Shown: piece after piece, positions 32,829-43,149 of the stretch
Position numbering within the stretch: the first letter of the stretch is position 1
How the letters are laid out: every line of letters begins with the position of its first letter
Origin: Bacteroidetes bacterium UBA6183
Lineage (GTDB): Bacteria; Bacteroidota; Bacteroidia; UKL13-3
Reading direction: 5' to 3'
Assembly: GCA_002422865.1 (NCBI GenBank)
Contig: DITN01000095.1
Location: forward strand, 1-51,568
Length of the DNA stretch: 51,568 bases
Program-made: the position numbers and the translations under genes
Notes under the pieces: model-generated
The model's database searches: none
The model's input: the letters and a program-made list of their open reading frames with translations, nothing else
What the model was told of the DNA's origin: nothing

Positions 32829-34443
32829 AAGGGGATTTTCTTTTTATGATCAACCCAAACAAAAAGTATGCTGCAAATATGATGGCGTATTCGCCAATCA
32901 TGTCTCCATGTTTAACGTAAAATGTTTGCGTGGCATTTAATCTAATGTTTTGCTTTAATGCAGCAGGTTCCCACCAATTTGTTTTTTGTAAGAGGTTTCC
33001 TTTATCATCAAAAAAGGCAGAAATACCGGTGTTTGCGCTACGTGCAACATAACGTCTGGTTTCAATGGCACGTAAGGCTGCGTATTGTAAATGTTGTTTA
33101 TAGCCGGGTGTATTTCCCCACCATCCATCGTTAGTAATAATGCATAAAAATGTGGCACCACGCTTAACATATTCGGTAACATATTCACCAAAAATACTTT
33201 CATAACAAATAATAGGAGCGGCTTTTAGCATGCTGTTTACTGTAAAATTATGTGGCTCCTCATCAACACCCAAACTACCGGTTGTTCCACCCAAATCAAT
33301 AGCGTATTTTTCAACATGTTTTAACACCGATGCAAAAGGAAGTCTTTCAACACCAGGTACTAAAATGCTCTTGTGGTAAATATCAATTTCGGTTGAATTA
33401 GGTTGTAAAAAATAGGCAGCGTTGTAGGCATCATAATATTGTCCCGGATTATATTCGCGTGCAGTTTTACTTGGTTTTTCACCTTGTAAATATTCCTTGT
33501 AGCTGTCAACACCCGTAATAATATTCACCGTTGGGTATTTATTCATAAATTGTCTAATCAGTTTTATAGTTTCTTCATTGGCCAAATCGCGCTCGTTTAA
33601 ATTGCCTACCAATGCTGTTTCCGGAAACGCAATTAATTGAACTGTAGAATCCATGTGGCTATCGGCAATGTTGAGCATTTTCAGTGTTTGCTCGTAATCA
33701 CTCATGGAACTAAACTTTTCTTTGTAAGGGTCAATATTGGGTTGCACTACCATCACATGAGCTGTTATTGCGGTAGTAGATTCTTGTCGTTTTTTATACT
33801 CACCCAACACATAAAAAGACAAAAATATAGGAGCGAATAATCCAAAAAAGGCAAGGTTAAATCCGCTTTTAAATCGCTGCTGTTGGTTAAGTGGTTTGTA
33901 TGCAACAATCCATTGAAATAGTTTTTTATTAACCCACAAGATCCAAAGAGAGCCACCGGCTGTTCCGGTGTATTCGTACCATTGTACCAGCCAAGGTACA
34001 TTGGCAAAAACGTTTCCTAAAGTTAGCCAAGGCCATGTTGCATCCCATCTTAGATGAAAATACTCAAATGTTATCCAAGTCCAAATAAATGGCCATAACT
34101 TTAAACTGCTATTTTGTTTTTTAGCTAAATGATGCAGGAACATAAATGGCAAATTCATGAGTAGGCTATTTAATATAAACGCAATTATTGCACCACTTGC
34201 ACTCGCGTTCCAAACCCACCAAGTTGTGCCAAGGTTAAAAATAAGAAAGGAAGTAAAACCGTATAAAAAGGCCCAGGCACTGCTTAGTTTGTTTTGGATA
34301 ACCCAATGATGGATAAAAAATAAAGGAACAAATCCCACAAAAACCAAAGGGAATAATCCGATAGGTGGCCATGATAAGGTAAGAAAAACTCCTGTAAGTA
34401 TTGATAAACCAGTAAGTTTTATATGAATATGATCTAATTTCAT
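32818..34443 (-). CDS. lnt: Apolipoprotein N-acyltransferase
   Basis: Inner-membrane enzyme that adds the third acyl chain to lipoproteins. About 541 residues from ATG 34443; the frame extends to 34464. The first ~215 residues contain about seven hydrophobic segments. The C-terminal half is a nitrilase-type (CN_hydrolase) domain with the catalytic triad in FPETALVGN (E), YHKSILVPGVE (K) and IICYESIFGEY (C). The ENDGWWG-like ITNDGWWGNTPG segment is conserved in Lnt. It supports lipoprotein maturation for the several lipoproteins in this window. It overlaps the inositol-phosphatase gene tail to tail. Confidence 0.93.
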   Translation of the reverse strand: MKLDHIHIKLTGLSILTGVFLTLSWPPIGLFPLVFVGFVPLFFIHHWVIQNKLSSAWAFLYGFTSFLIFNLGTTWWVWNASASGAIIAFILNSLLMNLPFMFLHHLAKKQNSSLKLWPFIWTWITFEYFHLRWDATWPWLTLGNVFANVPWLVQWYEYTGTAGGSLWILWVNKKLFQWIVAYKPLNQQQRFKSGFNLAFFGLFAPIFLSFYVLGEYKKRQESTTAITAHVMVVQPNIDPYKEKFSSMSDYEQTLKMLNIADSHMDSTVQLIAFPETALVGNLNERDLANEETIKLIRQFMNKYPTVNIITGVDSYKEYLQGEKPSKTAREYNPGQYYDAYNAAYFLQPNSTEIDIYHKSILVPGVERLPFASVLKHVEKYAIDLGGTTGSLGVDEEPHNFTVNSMLKAAPIICYESIFGEYVTEYVKRGATFLCIITNDGWWGNTPGYKQHLQYAALRAIETRRYVARSANTGISAFFDDKGNLLQKTNWWEPAALKQNIRLNATQTFYVKHGDMIGEYAIIFAAYFLFGLIIKRKSPFMP

Positions 34444-34547
34444 GCACATTGAATTACCACGCAACTTCTACCATTTAAAATGCAATTCCAAATAATCATT
34501 ATTTAACAATGCAATTCGCAAAATTTGCATTTAATTTGCCTGATTCA

Positions 34548-35552
34548 ATGCGTATTAATAAGTACTTTAACATAGCAGCCTTACTTATTGCAGGTAAGGT
34601 AAATGCACAAATACTGCCTTCGTTTGGCGATTCGCGAAGCGGCAGTACAGGTATGCAATTTTTAAAGATAGCTCCCGATGCCCGATCTATGGCAATGGGT
34701 GGTGCATACGTGGCCATGGCAAACGATGTATCAGCCATGTATTGGAATCCGGCCGGTATAACCCAAACCGATACGGGTAAGGTAAATATTCAAACATCCC
34801 ATACACGCTATTTTGGTGATATTTCAGCCAATTATTTTGGTATTGTAGGTCGTGTAGGTAAACTGTCTTATCTCGGTTTTCAGGTGTTTAACATGAATTA
34901 TGGTACCATGAAAGAAACTACCGAGTTTGACCCAAGTGGAACGGGAAGAACATTTGCCATGAACAATTATTATGTAGGTTTAACCTACGCAAAAATCTTA
35001 ACGAATAATTTTAGCTTTGGTATAAACGGTCGTTATGCAAACGAAGGTTTTCCAGGTATCAGCATTCATAATATTTTGTTTGATTTAGGGTTAAAATATG
35101 ATGTGGGAATAAAAAACGCACGTTTTGGAATTAACTTTAGCAATTTTGGATTTAACGTAAAACCGGATGGAAAAGCACAAGTGTTAAAGTTTAACGGACC
35201 TACTGACATTACTAACTTTACCACGGTAACGGTGCCCGGTATATTTAGGTTAGGTGCGGCTTTTGATCCTATCATGGGATACAAACATAACTTAACTGTT
35301 GCAGCACAACTAAATCACCCAACTGATAATAACGAAACTTATGCATTAGGAGCAGAGTATACCTTTAAGCGTATGTTATATGGCCGTGCCGGATACGAAT
35401 TTGCAAGCGATGAAGCTTACCGTGCACCATCAGCAGGTATTGGAATGAAATTGCGCAGGAATTTTGGTGGTTTAACCATTGATTATGGTTTTTTAGCCAA
35501 ATCAAGATTAGGAAATATACACCGTGTAACTGTTGCACTAAACATTAAATAG
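34548..35552 (+). CDS. PorV/PorQ-family outer-membrane barrel protein
   Basis: A 334-residue outer-membrane beta-barrel. The start ATG 34548 (MRINKYFN) leads directly into a signal peptide ending in VNAQ; the upstream frame to 34509 adds residues unlike a signal peptide. The family hallmark QFLKIAPDARSMAMGGAYVA followed by AMYWNPAGI is conserved, then repeated amphipathic strands. PorV is a T9SS attachment-complex shuttle and PorQ a related protein; this copy is not clearly one of them. It is followed 14 nt later by a lipoprotein gene, likely in one operon with the barrel at 36903. Confidence 0.86.
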   Translation: MRINKYFNIAALLIAGKVNAQILPSFGDSRSGSTGMQFLKIAPDARSMAMGGAYVAMANDVSAMYWNPAGITQTDTGKVNIQTSHTRYFGDISANYFGIVGRVGKLSYLGFQVFNMNYGTMKETTEFDPSGTGRTFAMNNYYVGLTYAKILTNNFSFGINGRYANEGFPGISIHNILFDLGLKYDVGIKNARFGINFSNFGFNVKPDGKAQVLKFNGPTDITNFTTVTVPGIFRLGAAFDPIMGYKHNLTVAAQLNHPTDNNETYALGAEYTFKRMLYGRAGYEFASDEAYRAPSAGIGMKLRRNFGGLTIDYGFLAKSRLGNIHRVTVALNIK

Positions 35553-35566
35553 GGAGTATTTTTTGT

Positions 35567-36784
35567 ATGAAAAAAGTTTTAAATGTAGGTATAGGTTTGA
35601 TGATGATGTTGTTTGTTGCTGCTTGTGGCACAAAAGAAGATGACCAAACCAAACAAATTTTTGAGCAAGGTAAAATTGATCCTGATTTGATACCAAATAA
35701 AATTGGTTATGTACCGCAGTATCCTTTCTTTACTAATTTTTTAAATCCGGTTGATGTATATGTTGGATTTGATGAAATGGTATACGTAGTTGACGACAGG
35801 GGATTAAATATTTTAGACCAAACCGGGAAATTGGCTTTGACCATAAATATACCCGGGGCTACAGATGTTACACAAGACAGACGCTTGCATACTTATGTGT
35901 TGGGCCGTGTAGAAGATCCTTTGTTAGGTAACAGAGCAGCAGTATATCATTTGATTAACACAGCAACAGGCAATTATCAAATTTTAGATACGCTTATACA
36001 TCCTTTAAATGACGACTCGCGCAGGGCAACTGCAAACCGTCAAGCTGATGATGAAGCTGTGCAGTTTACCGGTATAACTACTTTGCATGATAACACGGTT
36101 TATGTAACACGTACCGGTCCGAGAAATGATGTAAACTCTTTTGTTAGACCTGATAATGGTGTTTTGGTATATGATGCAGAAGGAAAAAACATAGGGTTTG
36201 CTACCGGGTTAAATCCGAATAACTCAAGTTTGAAATCGGCAATTGGAATAAGTAGTATTGCAGGTTACAGTGCACCTCCTCAACGTTTGCAAGGGATGAG
36301 TACATCAAAAAGTTTTCTTATTACACAAGCCGGCCAATCTCAAAATGTTGAGTACCGTGCTTTGATGATTAATGTGTATGACGACCCTGAATTGGGAACT
36401 CAATACGGAGAATCACCACAATATTTATCGTTTGACAATAGCAAAGCGGATAGGTTTTTATACGAAAGTTATCGTTTTAAAAAGCCTGAAGATTGTTATA
36501 TAGCACCGGATAATTTGGGTTATATGTTTGTGGTAGATAGTGAGACGGATTCTTTATACGTTTTTACACCACAAGGCTACGAGGGTGTTAATCCACCTGC
36601 TAACTCAGGTATTACCAAGCAGGTGGTTGTTTCATTTGGTGGTTTTGCAAGCGATGGAACCAATACCGGTCCGTTTAGTTTTAACGACCCAAGCGGTGTA
36701 TGTTATAGCCGCAGAACCATATATGTGGCGGATAAAAAGAACAACCGTGTTTGCCGTTACAAGTTAAGTACCGATTTGGAGTAA
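35567..36784 (+). CDS. NHL-type beta-propeller lipoprotein
   Basis: A 405-residue lipoprotein. The signal peptide ends at a lipobox FVAAC with C20. The rest has repeated strand-turn units (NPVDVYVGFDEMVYVVD, EDCYIAPDNLGYMFVVD, DPSGVCYSRRTIYVADK) of a six-bladed NHL-type propeller. No enzyme residues are evident. Position between a PorV-like barrel and a TonB-receptor-like barrel, 14 nt after the former, suggests a surface complex, but this is inference from context. Confidence 0.82.
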   Translation: MKKVLNVGIGLMMMLFVAACGTKEDDQTKQIFEQGKIDPDLIPNKIGYVPQYPFFTNFLNPVDVYVGFDEMVYVVDDRGLNILDQTGKLALTINIPGATDVTQDRRLHTYVLGRVEDPLLGNRAAVYHLINTATGNYQILDTLIHPLNDDSRRATANRQADDEAVQFTGITTLHDNTVYVTRTGPRNDVNSFVRPDNGVLVYDAEGKNIGFATGLNPNNSSLKSAIGISSIAGYSAPPQRLQGMSTSKSFLITQAGQSQNVEYRALMINVYDDPELGTQYGESPQYLSFDNSKADRFLYESYRFKKPEDCYIAPDNLGYMFVVDSETDSLYVFTPQGYEGVNPPANSGITKQVVVSFGGFASDGTNTGPFSFNDPSGVCYSRRTIYVADKKNNRVCRYKLSTDLE

Positions 36785-36902
36785 AGCATAATGATTTCGC
36801 TTACCTCGGGTTTTATACCGCTTACCTAAAAAGTTTCAATTTAATTAAACCTTTGTGTTGTTTTGCGGTCTTAGTTTTTTCAATAAATAGCCAATTATAA
36901 GC

Positions 36903-39404
36903 ATGCACAAAAGTTATTCAGTTGTATTTCTATTATTTATATCTTCAATATCACTTTTTGCCCAACGCCCAAACATGGGAGGCTCGGGTATGCGCACCAT
37001 GCCGGCTATAGGCAGGCTGTATGGTAAGGTGGTTGATTCTAAATCGAAACAACCCGTTGATTTTGCAACTGTTACTTTGTTAGCCATGCAGAAGGATAGT
37101 GTAATTAGTGGTATTTTGGCTAAAACGAATGGTGATTTTAACTTAGATAAATTGCCTATGGGGCGTTTCCGTTTACGCATTACATTTATTGGTTACCAAC
37201 CTTTAACGCAACAGGTAACCATAAGCCCAAATAACATCGAGCAAGATTTAGGAAACATAGCACTTCAGATTGATGCAAAAAGCTTAAACGAGGTGGTGGT
37301 TGAAGGCGAGAGAGCAGCGGTTGTAATGACGGTTGATAGAAGGATTTATACAGTAGACAGAGATATTTCAGCACGTGGTGGTACAGGTATAGATGCGGTA
37401 AAAAATATACCCGGCTTATCGGTTGACGCAGACGGTGGGGTTACATTACGCAGCAGTAGTCCAACCATTTTTGTTGATGGAAGACCTACTTTATTAACTT
37501 TGGAGCAAATTCCATCTGACCAAATTGATAGGATTGAGGTAATTACTAATCCTTCTGCAAAATACGATGCTTCAACTTCCGGTGGTATTTTAAATATTAT
37601 ATTAAAAAAGAACACCAAGCCAGGTTACAATGGTTTGGTTACTTTAGGAGCCGGTTATCCAAGTAGATACAATGGTATGCTTAACTTGAATATAAAGGAG
37701 GGTAGAAGTAATTTTAATATCTCATACAATATAAACACTGCAAGTAATCCAACTAAAGGTTTTACAAATAGAACGCTTTTCCGCAGTGGAGAAACAACGG
37801 GTTTTTATAATCAAGACAACAATGTTGTAATGGATAGGTTGATGCAAAATGGACGTATTGCTTACGATTATAGTTTAACAAATCGTACAACTTTATCTTT
37901 AAGCCAGGGAGTTATGAGTGGAGGATTCGATTCCGATGAATCGCAATCATTTAATGACCGCGATTCAGCCAATAACTTGATTACTTATGGCACAAGAAAT
38001 ACAGCTGGAATAACCAACTGGAATAATTACAGCACACAATTACAGCTCCGAAAAACATACCCTAAAAGAGGAAAGGAATTATCTACAGACATTACTTACA
38101 ATTATGGTAAACGTAAAAGTAATAGTGATTTTGTTACCAATAATTATAACAGCATAGGTCAACCTATTACACCGCAAGAATTTCAAATAAATAGAGGTAG
38201 CGGCAATAGTAATACCATTACTTATCAGTTAGATTTTACAAACCCGATTACCGATACCGCTAAGTGGGAATTTGGTATACGCAGTAATTATAAAGAGGAT
38301 GTTTCTGTATTAGATGTAGGATATCGTAACAATAATTCGGGAGAAGTAGTGATGGATTCAACCTTATCAAACAACTATAAAATAAGTGATATGGTAAATG
38401 CTGCTTACGTAACTTATTCAAATATGTACAAACCAATGGGTATTGGTTACATGGTTGGTTTACGATTTGAGCAAACACGTTTTATTGGCGAGTTGGTTGG
38501 TAAAAACCAGTCTGTGGAATATTTGTATCCTGATGGAATGTCGAACTTGGCTAAGGCATTTTTTCCGAGTATTTATTTGACAAAACGTGTTGGCGAAAAG
38601 CACGAAATACAAATGAATTTTGCCCGTAAAATAAATCGTCCCGGGTTTATGCAAGTAATGCCATTTATTATGTTTGCCGATAAGATGAATTACCGTACAG
38701 GTAATCCGCTGTTACGACCTGAATTTATAAATTCGGTGGAGGCAAATTACAACCGCATTTTTACCAATGGTAATTTGTTTACATCGGTATATGTTAAACA
38801 AACAGAAGGAGCTATTACACAATTTGCCCAAAAATACAATGATACCTCTGACGTGTTATTGAATACATTTATCAATGGTAACACAATGTATAACATGGGT
38901 TGGGAGAATAATTTTAAAACCAACTTCTTTAAAAGGAAGCTGGATGTAACAATTAACTTAAATGGTTTTTTTACGGATATTAGCGCCAATGTGGGTAACA
39001 CAACAATACAAAACAGTGGCTTTAGCTGGAATACAAAAGGTATCGTAAGTTATAAGTTACCTAAACAATACACCGTGCAAGTAAATGGTAATTACGAAGC
39101 ACCAAGAATTATTCCGCAAGGTAAAACACTCGACCAATACTCGGTAGATATATCGTTAAACAAGGAGATTATGAAGACACTAAGCTTTAACTTAGTGGTA
39201 AACGATGTATTTAACACCAGGCGATTTGGAACCTATTATGAAAGTAATGTAATGGAGCAAAATATAAGTCGTAGACGTGAAACCCGCTTTGTGCGTTTGA
39301 GTGTAACCTGGAGATTTGGTGAGATGGATGCTTCATTATTCAGAAAACGCAGCAATCAAAAACGCGGAGATGGCAATGGTGGTGGAATGGATATGGAATA
39401 CTAA
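36903..39404 (+). CDS. TonB-dependent-receptor-like outer-membrane protein (OMP_b-brl family)
   Basis: An 833-residue outer-membrane protein. A signal peptide ends in LFAQ. Residues ~38-125 form a carboxypeptidase-regulatory-like domain (GKVVDSKSKQPVDFATVTL), ~145-235 a plug-like region (VKNIPGLSVDADGGVTLRSS), and the rest a barrel with many aromatic strands and LRPEFINSVEANY. The C-terminal strand is TRFVRLSVTWRFG with an unusual charged/Gly tail (KRSNQKRGDGNGGGMDMEY). No TonB box is obvious. The substrate is unknown; proteins of this kind often import oligomers or export signals. Confidence 0.88.
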   Translation: MHKSYSVVFLLFISSISLFAQRPNMGGSGMRTMPAIGRLYGKVVDSKSKQPVDFATVTLLAMQKDSVISGILAKTNGDFNLDKLPMGRFRLRITFIGYQPLTQQVTISPNNIEQDLGNIALQIDAKSLNEVVVEGERAAVVMTVDRRIYTVDRDISARGGTGIDAVKNIPGLSVDADGGVTLRSSSPTIFVDGRPTLLTLEQIPSDQIDRIEVITNPSAKYDASTSGGILNIILKKNTKPGYNGLVTLGAGYPSRYNGMLNLNIKEGRSNFNISYNINTASNPTKGFTNRTLFRSGETTGFYNQDNNVVMDRLMQNGRIAYDYSLTNRTTLSLSQGVMSGGFDSDESQSFNDRDSANNLITYGTRNTAGITNWNNYSTQLQLRKTYPKRGKELSTDITYNYGKRKSNSDFVTNNYNSIGQPITPQEFQINRGSGNSNTITYQLDFTNPITDTAKWEFGIRSNYKEDVSVLDVGYRNNNSGEVVMDSTLSNNYKISDMVNAAYVTYSNMYKPMGIGYMVGLRFEQTRFIGELVGKNQSVEYLYPDGMSNLAKAFFPSIYLTKRVGEKHEIQMNFARKINRPGFMQVMPFIMFADKMNYRTGNPLLRPEFINSVEANYNRIFTNGNLFTSVYVKQTEGAITQFAQKYNDTSDVLLNTFINGNTMYNMGWENNFKTNFFKRKLDVTINLNGFFTDISANVGNTTIQNSGFSWNTKGIVSYKLPKQYTVQVNGNYEAPRIIPQGKTLDQYSVDISLNKEIMKTLSFNLVVNDVFNTRRFGTYYESNVMEQNISRRRETRFVRLSVTWRFGEMDASLFRKRSNQKRGDGNGGGMDMEY

Positions 39405-39435
39405 GCTTTGTTAAACTGAATAATAGGAAGCATAA

Positions 39436-39470
39436 AAAATCCCGATAGCATTTACTGCTATCGGGATTTT
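39436..39470. terminator. Bidirectional rho-independent terminator
   Basis: AAAATCCCGATAGCA and TGCTATCGGGATTTT form a perfect 15-bp stem around a 5-nt loop. It serves both the receptor-like gene (plus strand, from 39404) and the Skp operon (minus strand, 39490). Confidence 0.95.
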
Positions 39471-39489
39471 ATCTATTAGTTTGTTATGA

Positions 39490-40005
39490 TTATAGTATAC
39501 CCATTTTCTTTTTAACGGCACCCATAATATTATCTCCATCCGGTTTGTATAATAATGGAGTTCCGGGGCTGCTGTCAAATACATAAGTGTAACCACCTTC
39601 TTTGGCAACTGTGCTTATTGTACTTTTAGCTTTTTCAATAATTGGTTTTAATAATTCTTGCTCTTTGCTACGTGCATTTTCTTGTGCATTTTCTTGAAAC
39701 TCTTGAATGCGGGTTTGCATGTCACGTAATTCTTTTTCACGCAAATCTTTAATCGCATCGCTCATGGTTGCTTGGTTTTTTTGATAAGTAGCCAATTTGG
39801 TTTCAAACTCATCACTCATTTTTTTCAACTCATCTTGCAAGGTCTTGCTAAATGCTTCCATATCGGTAGTTGCCTTTTTGTATTCAGGCATCAAACGCAT
39901 TAACTCTTGAAAATCGATGTAGGCAAATTTGTTTTGTGCATTGGCCTGTGTTGCGCCAAAAAATGTAGCTATGGCAATAGCCAATGTAATAATTGTTTTT
40001 TTCAT
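39490..40005 (-). CDS. OmpH/Skp-family periplasmic chaperone (second of two)
   Basis: A 171-residue exported helical protein. The signal peptide ends in ANAQ. The mature protein has KFAYIDFQELMRLMPEYKKA and a long coiled-coil (~55-130) rich in K/E/Q, then a KSTISTVAKEGGYTYVFD segment as in OmpH/Skp. Skp holds unfolded outer-membrane proteins in the periplasm for the BAM complex. It lies 5 nt downstream of a Skp paralogue and, with bamA, is the last part of the operon; a strong terminator follows. Which Skp does which job is not known. Confidence 0.92.
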   Translation of the reverse strand: MKKTIITLAIAIATFFGATQANAQNKFAYIDFQELMRLMPEYKKATTDMEAFSKTLQDELKKMSDEFETKLATYQKNQATMSDAIKDLREKELRDMQTRIQEFQENAQENARSKEQELLKPIIEKAKSTISTVAKEGGYTYVFDSSPGTPLLYKPDGDNIMGAVKKKMGIL

Positions 40006-40010
40006 GGTAT

Positions 40011-40574
40011 TTATTTATTGTCTTTCTTTTGCTGATTTTGGTTGTCTTTATTTTTAGTAACCGCAACGCCAAGTTCCGTTAAAACCTCATCGCTTTTGTC
40101 GTATTTGGCATTAGAATACAACATAATCATATCGCTTCCTTTGGCAAATATAAAATCTAAAGCGCCTTGTTTTGCAACTTTTTGTACGGCATCAAAAACT
40201 TTGTCTTGTATCGGTTTAATTAATTCTTGTCTTTTTTTAAACAATTCACCTTCGTATCCAAATTTCGCGTTTCTATAGTCTCTTAATTCTTTCTCTTTGT
40301 CTTTAATTTCCTGATCACGTTTTTTACGTAATTCTTCAGTTAATAACACTTGCTCTGCTGTAAAATCGCGGTACATTTTATCAATTGCAGCCTGTTTCTT
40401 TTCTATTTCCTTTTCCCAGTCGGCTGATAGTTGCTCCAATTGTTTTTGTGCCGAACGGTATTCAGGAAGCATATCCAAAATGTATTCCGTATCAACGTAT
40501 GCAAAACGTTGTGCGTGGGTACTTGCAAAAGCAGTGCCAGCCAACAAAATCAATAAAAAAATCTTTTTCATCAT
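40011..40574 (-). CDS. OmpH/Skp-family periplasmic chaperone (first of two)
   Basis: Paralogue of the downstream Skp, about 188 residues from ATG 40574 (MMKKIFLL). The ORF is open to 40610 but the extra residues are not signal-like and would overlap the bamA stop. It has a signal peptide ending in STHAQ, the RFAYVDTEYILDMLPEYRSAQ head, a coiled-coil (~45-140) and ALDFIFAKGSDMIMLYSN. It is 19 nt downstream of bamA. The C-terminus ends in an unusual N/K/Q-rich tail (NKDNQNQQKKDNK). Confidence 0.92.
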   Translation of the reverse strand: MMKKIFLLILLAGTAFASTHAQRFAYVDTEYILDMLPEYRSAQKQLEQLSADWEKEIEKKQAAIDKMYRDFTAEQVLLTEELRKKRDQEIKDKEKELRDYRNAKFGYEGELFKKRQELIKPIQDKVFDAVQKVAKQGALDFIFAKGSDMIMLYSNAKYDKSDEVLTELGVAVTKNKDNQNQQKKDNK

Positions 40575-40593
40575 TGGTCTATTTATTAAATGA

Positions 40594-43149
40594 TTAGAAC
40601 TGTTGTCCAATTAAGAAGTGGAAGTTACCACGGTTGTATTGACCGTCAACAGAATAAGTTGGTGCATCAAAGCCGTAGCCATAATCCAATCCAATCATAC
40701 CAAACATGGGCAAGAATATGCGTACACCAGCCCCAACAGAACGGTAAATTTGAAAAGGGTTATAGTCTTTAAACTTTAACCAAGCACCACCAGCTTCCGC
40801 AAATAGAAGCGGGAATACTGTAGCCTGTGGATTTAAAGATATAGGATAACGTAGCTCGAAAGTGTACCTGTTGTATATTGTTCCTCCCTCACGCACTTGT
40901 TGTTCAATTGTACCAAGTGCGGTATTATACCTATCACTTCTAATTGGTGTTAACGAGTTGTCTTGATATCCTCTTAAGGCAACCAATTCACGTCCATCTA
41001 AATTCCAACCCATTAAACCGGCTCCACCAACCCAAAAACGCTCAAATGGTGTCATACCCACTTCAGGGTTGTAAGTACCAATAAATCCAAAGTTCGCGCG
41101 ACTCATGATAACAAGCTTACCAACAATTGGCGTAAAGAATGTTGCATCAAATTTCCATTTATGAAACTCAAGTAAGCGATATCTTTTTGCAGGGTCCAAT
41201 GTTTTATAATCAACTCCGTTAAACACAGAGTATGGAGGAGTGGCTTGTATTGACAATGAAATATTTGAACCGCTACTTGGATATATGGTTTGATTGGTTG
41301 AGTTACGCGATAAAACGAAACGTAAACTGAAACTATTTGAAACACCTTCGGGTACGCTGGCAATGTAACTTTTACCATAAATGTCGTACATGTTATTGTA
41401 TCGCTGCAGGTTTAGCGAGTATTGGGCTACAAAATAATCATCAGGCCATTTTAAACGTTTTGCAATGCCAATGCTTGCACCTGTTGTAAACAATGCCGAG
41501 CGTAAGGCTTCGCCCTTTCGGTAGCCATTACTTTGCACCGAATGAAATATGGAAACTGTTAATGCATTAGGTTTTTTACCCCCTAACCATGGCTCGGTAA
41601 ACGAGGCACTGTATGATTGAAAGAAAGTACCGTTACTTTGTGCACGTAGGCTTAATCTTTGTCCGTCACCACTTGGCACTGGGGCCCATGCTTTTGGATC
41701 AAACATTTTTCTGGTAGAAAAATTATTAAGTGTTAACCCAAGAGTACCTACAACACTGTACATACCCCAACCGGCCGAAAGTTCAATTTGATCGTTGGGT
41801 CTTTCTTCTACTTTGTATTCAATATCAACTGTACCATTTTCTGGGTGCGGAACAGGATTGACATTTAATGCTTCCGGATTAAAATAACCAACTGTGGCCA
41901 ACTCACGTAAACTACGTGTAATATCACTACGGCTGAATAACTGACCTGGTTTTGTGCGTAATTCACGCAACACTACATGATCACTAGTTTTGGTATTACC
42001 AACAACAGTAACTTTATTAATACGTGCTTGAGGTCCCTCGCTCATGCGCAATTCCAAATCAATAGAATCGCCTTCAACTAACACTTCAACTGGTTCAATT
42101 CTAAAAAACAGGTAACCGTCATCCATGTACAAAGTACTAATGTCTAACTCGGTTTGACTCATGTTTAAGCGCGACTCTAGCAGTGCTTGATTGTACACAT
42201 CGCCTCGTTTAATCTTTAAAATTTCGTGTAATTGTTGGCTGGTATATTTGGTATTACCAACAAACTTAACATCGCGATAATAGTATTTAGTTCCTTCGTT
42301 TAGTGTGATGTTTATGTTAATTGATTTTTTGTCGAAACGATAAACGCTGTCTTTAATAATTTCTACATCGCGGTAACCAAGGGTTAGGTATTTTTCTATA
42401 ATCTTCTTTTTATCTTCTTCGTATTCACTTTCTATATACCTTGACTTTGCCAATAGGCGTTTACGTTCTTTGGTTTTTTTAAGGGTACGCTTAAGCTTAT
42501 TTGAAGGAACGGTGGTATTACCGATAAAATTAATACTGTTTATTTTAACTTTTTCGCCTTGGTTAACTGTAATGCGAAGTTTTGAAGTGTTTTTACGCGC
42601 ATCATCCGGAATAATCTCAAAAGTAGCATCTGCATCCAAAAAACCTTTATCGATAAAGTACTTTTTAATTTGATTGCGGGTTGAGTTTAGCATATTATCC
42701 GTTATAATCTGACCTGATTTAATGGTCAACTCATCACGTAAACTAGTTGCTTTGCTTTTGCGTAATCCCTTAATGGTAAAGGTTGATAAGCGTGGTTTTT
42801 CTCTTAATGTTATTTCAAGAGAAACTTTGTCATCAGTAATATCCAGAATACTTATTTTTACGTCATCAAATAATTTTTGCTTCCACAAATTATTGATGGC
42901 TTTAGAAATGTCATCACCTGGTATTTTAATCTTTTGGCCAATCTCTAACCCAGATAACACCTGTAGCACACTTTTGTCATAGTAGTTTGTTCCACTAATT
43001 AAAACACCGGTTATTTCATATGTTTTAGGGAAACTATAATCGATGTATCCCATTTTAGATTTTGAAACGGAACTGGTGTCTTGGGCAGAAGAAACTAATG
43101 CTACAAGGGTGCTTATAAGTGCAAGGAAAATGTATTTTATTACTTTCAT
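40594..43149 (-). CDS. bamA: Outer-membrane protein assembly factor BamA
   Basis: The core of the BAM complex that inserts beta-barrels into the outer membrane. 851 residues with a signal peptide ending in SSAQ. Residues ~40-430 are POTRA domains, and the C-terminal ~370 are the barrel, with the conserved VGGAGLMGW-type loop and terminal strand GNFHFLIGQQF ending in phenylalanine, the barrel-insertion signal. It overlaps uppS by 1 nt (TAATG) and precedes two Skp chaperones, the standard Bacteroidota arrangement of envelope-assembly genes. Confidence 0.96.
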   Translation of the reverse strand: MKVIKYIFLALISTLVALVSSAQDTSSVSKSKMGYIDYSFPKTYEITGVLISGTNYYDKSVLQVLSGLEIGQKIKIPGDDISKAINNLWKQKLFDDVKISILDITDDKVSLEITLREKPRLSTFTIKGLRKSKATSLRDELTIKSGQIITDNMLNSTRNQIKKYFIDKGFLDADATFEIIPDDARKNTSKLRITVNQGEKVKINSINFIGNTTVPSNKLKRTLKKTKERKRLLAKSRYIESEYEEDKKKIIEKYLTLGYRDVEIIKDSVYRFDKKSININITLNEGTKYYYRDVKFVGNTKYTSQQLHEILKIKRGDVYNQALLESRLNMSQTELDISTLYMDDGYLFFRIEPVEVLVEGDSIDLELRMSEGPQARINKVTVVGNTKTSDHVVLRELRTKPGQLFSRSDITRSLRELATVGYFNPEALNVNPVPHPENGTVDIEYKVEERPNDQIELSAGWGMYSVVGTLGLTLNNFSTRKMFDPKAWAPVPSGDGQRLSLRAQSNGTFFQSYSASFTEPWLGGKKPNALTVSIFHSVQSNGYRKGEALRSALFTTGASIGIAKRLKWPDDYFVAQYSLNLQRYNNMYDIYGKSYIASVPEGVSNSFSLRFVLSRNSTNQTIYPSSGSNISLSIQATPPYSVFNGVDYKTLDPAKRYRLLEFHKWKFDATFFTPIVGKLVIMSRANFGFIGTYNPEVGMTPFERFWVGGAGLMGWNLDGRELVALRGYQDNSLTPIRSDRYNTALGTIEQQVREGGTIYNRYTFELRYPISLNPQATVFPLLFAEAGGAWLKFKDYNPFQIYRSVGAGVRIFLPMFGMIGLDYGYGFDAPTYSVDGQYNRGNFHFLIGQQF

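Noticed and set aside
36903..39404. SusC in a SusCD polysaccharide utilisation locus
   Set aside because: No SusD-like gene or glycoside hydrolase is adjacent, and the barrel looks like the OMP_b-brl group rather than SusC.
40594..40610. Overlap of the first Skp frame with bamA
   Set aside because: The overlap exists only if Skp starts at 40610; the signal peptide begins at 40574, which removes it.
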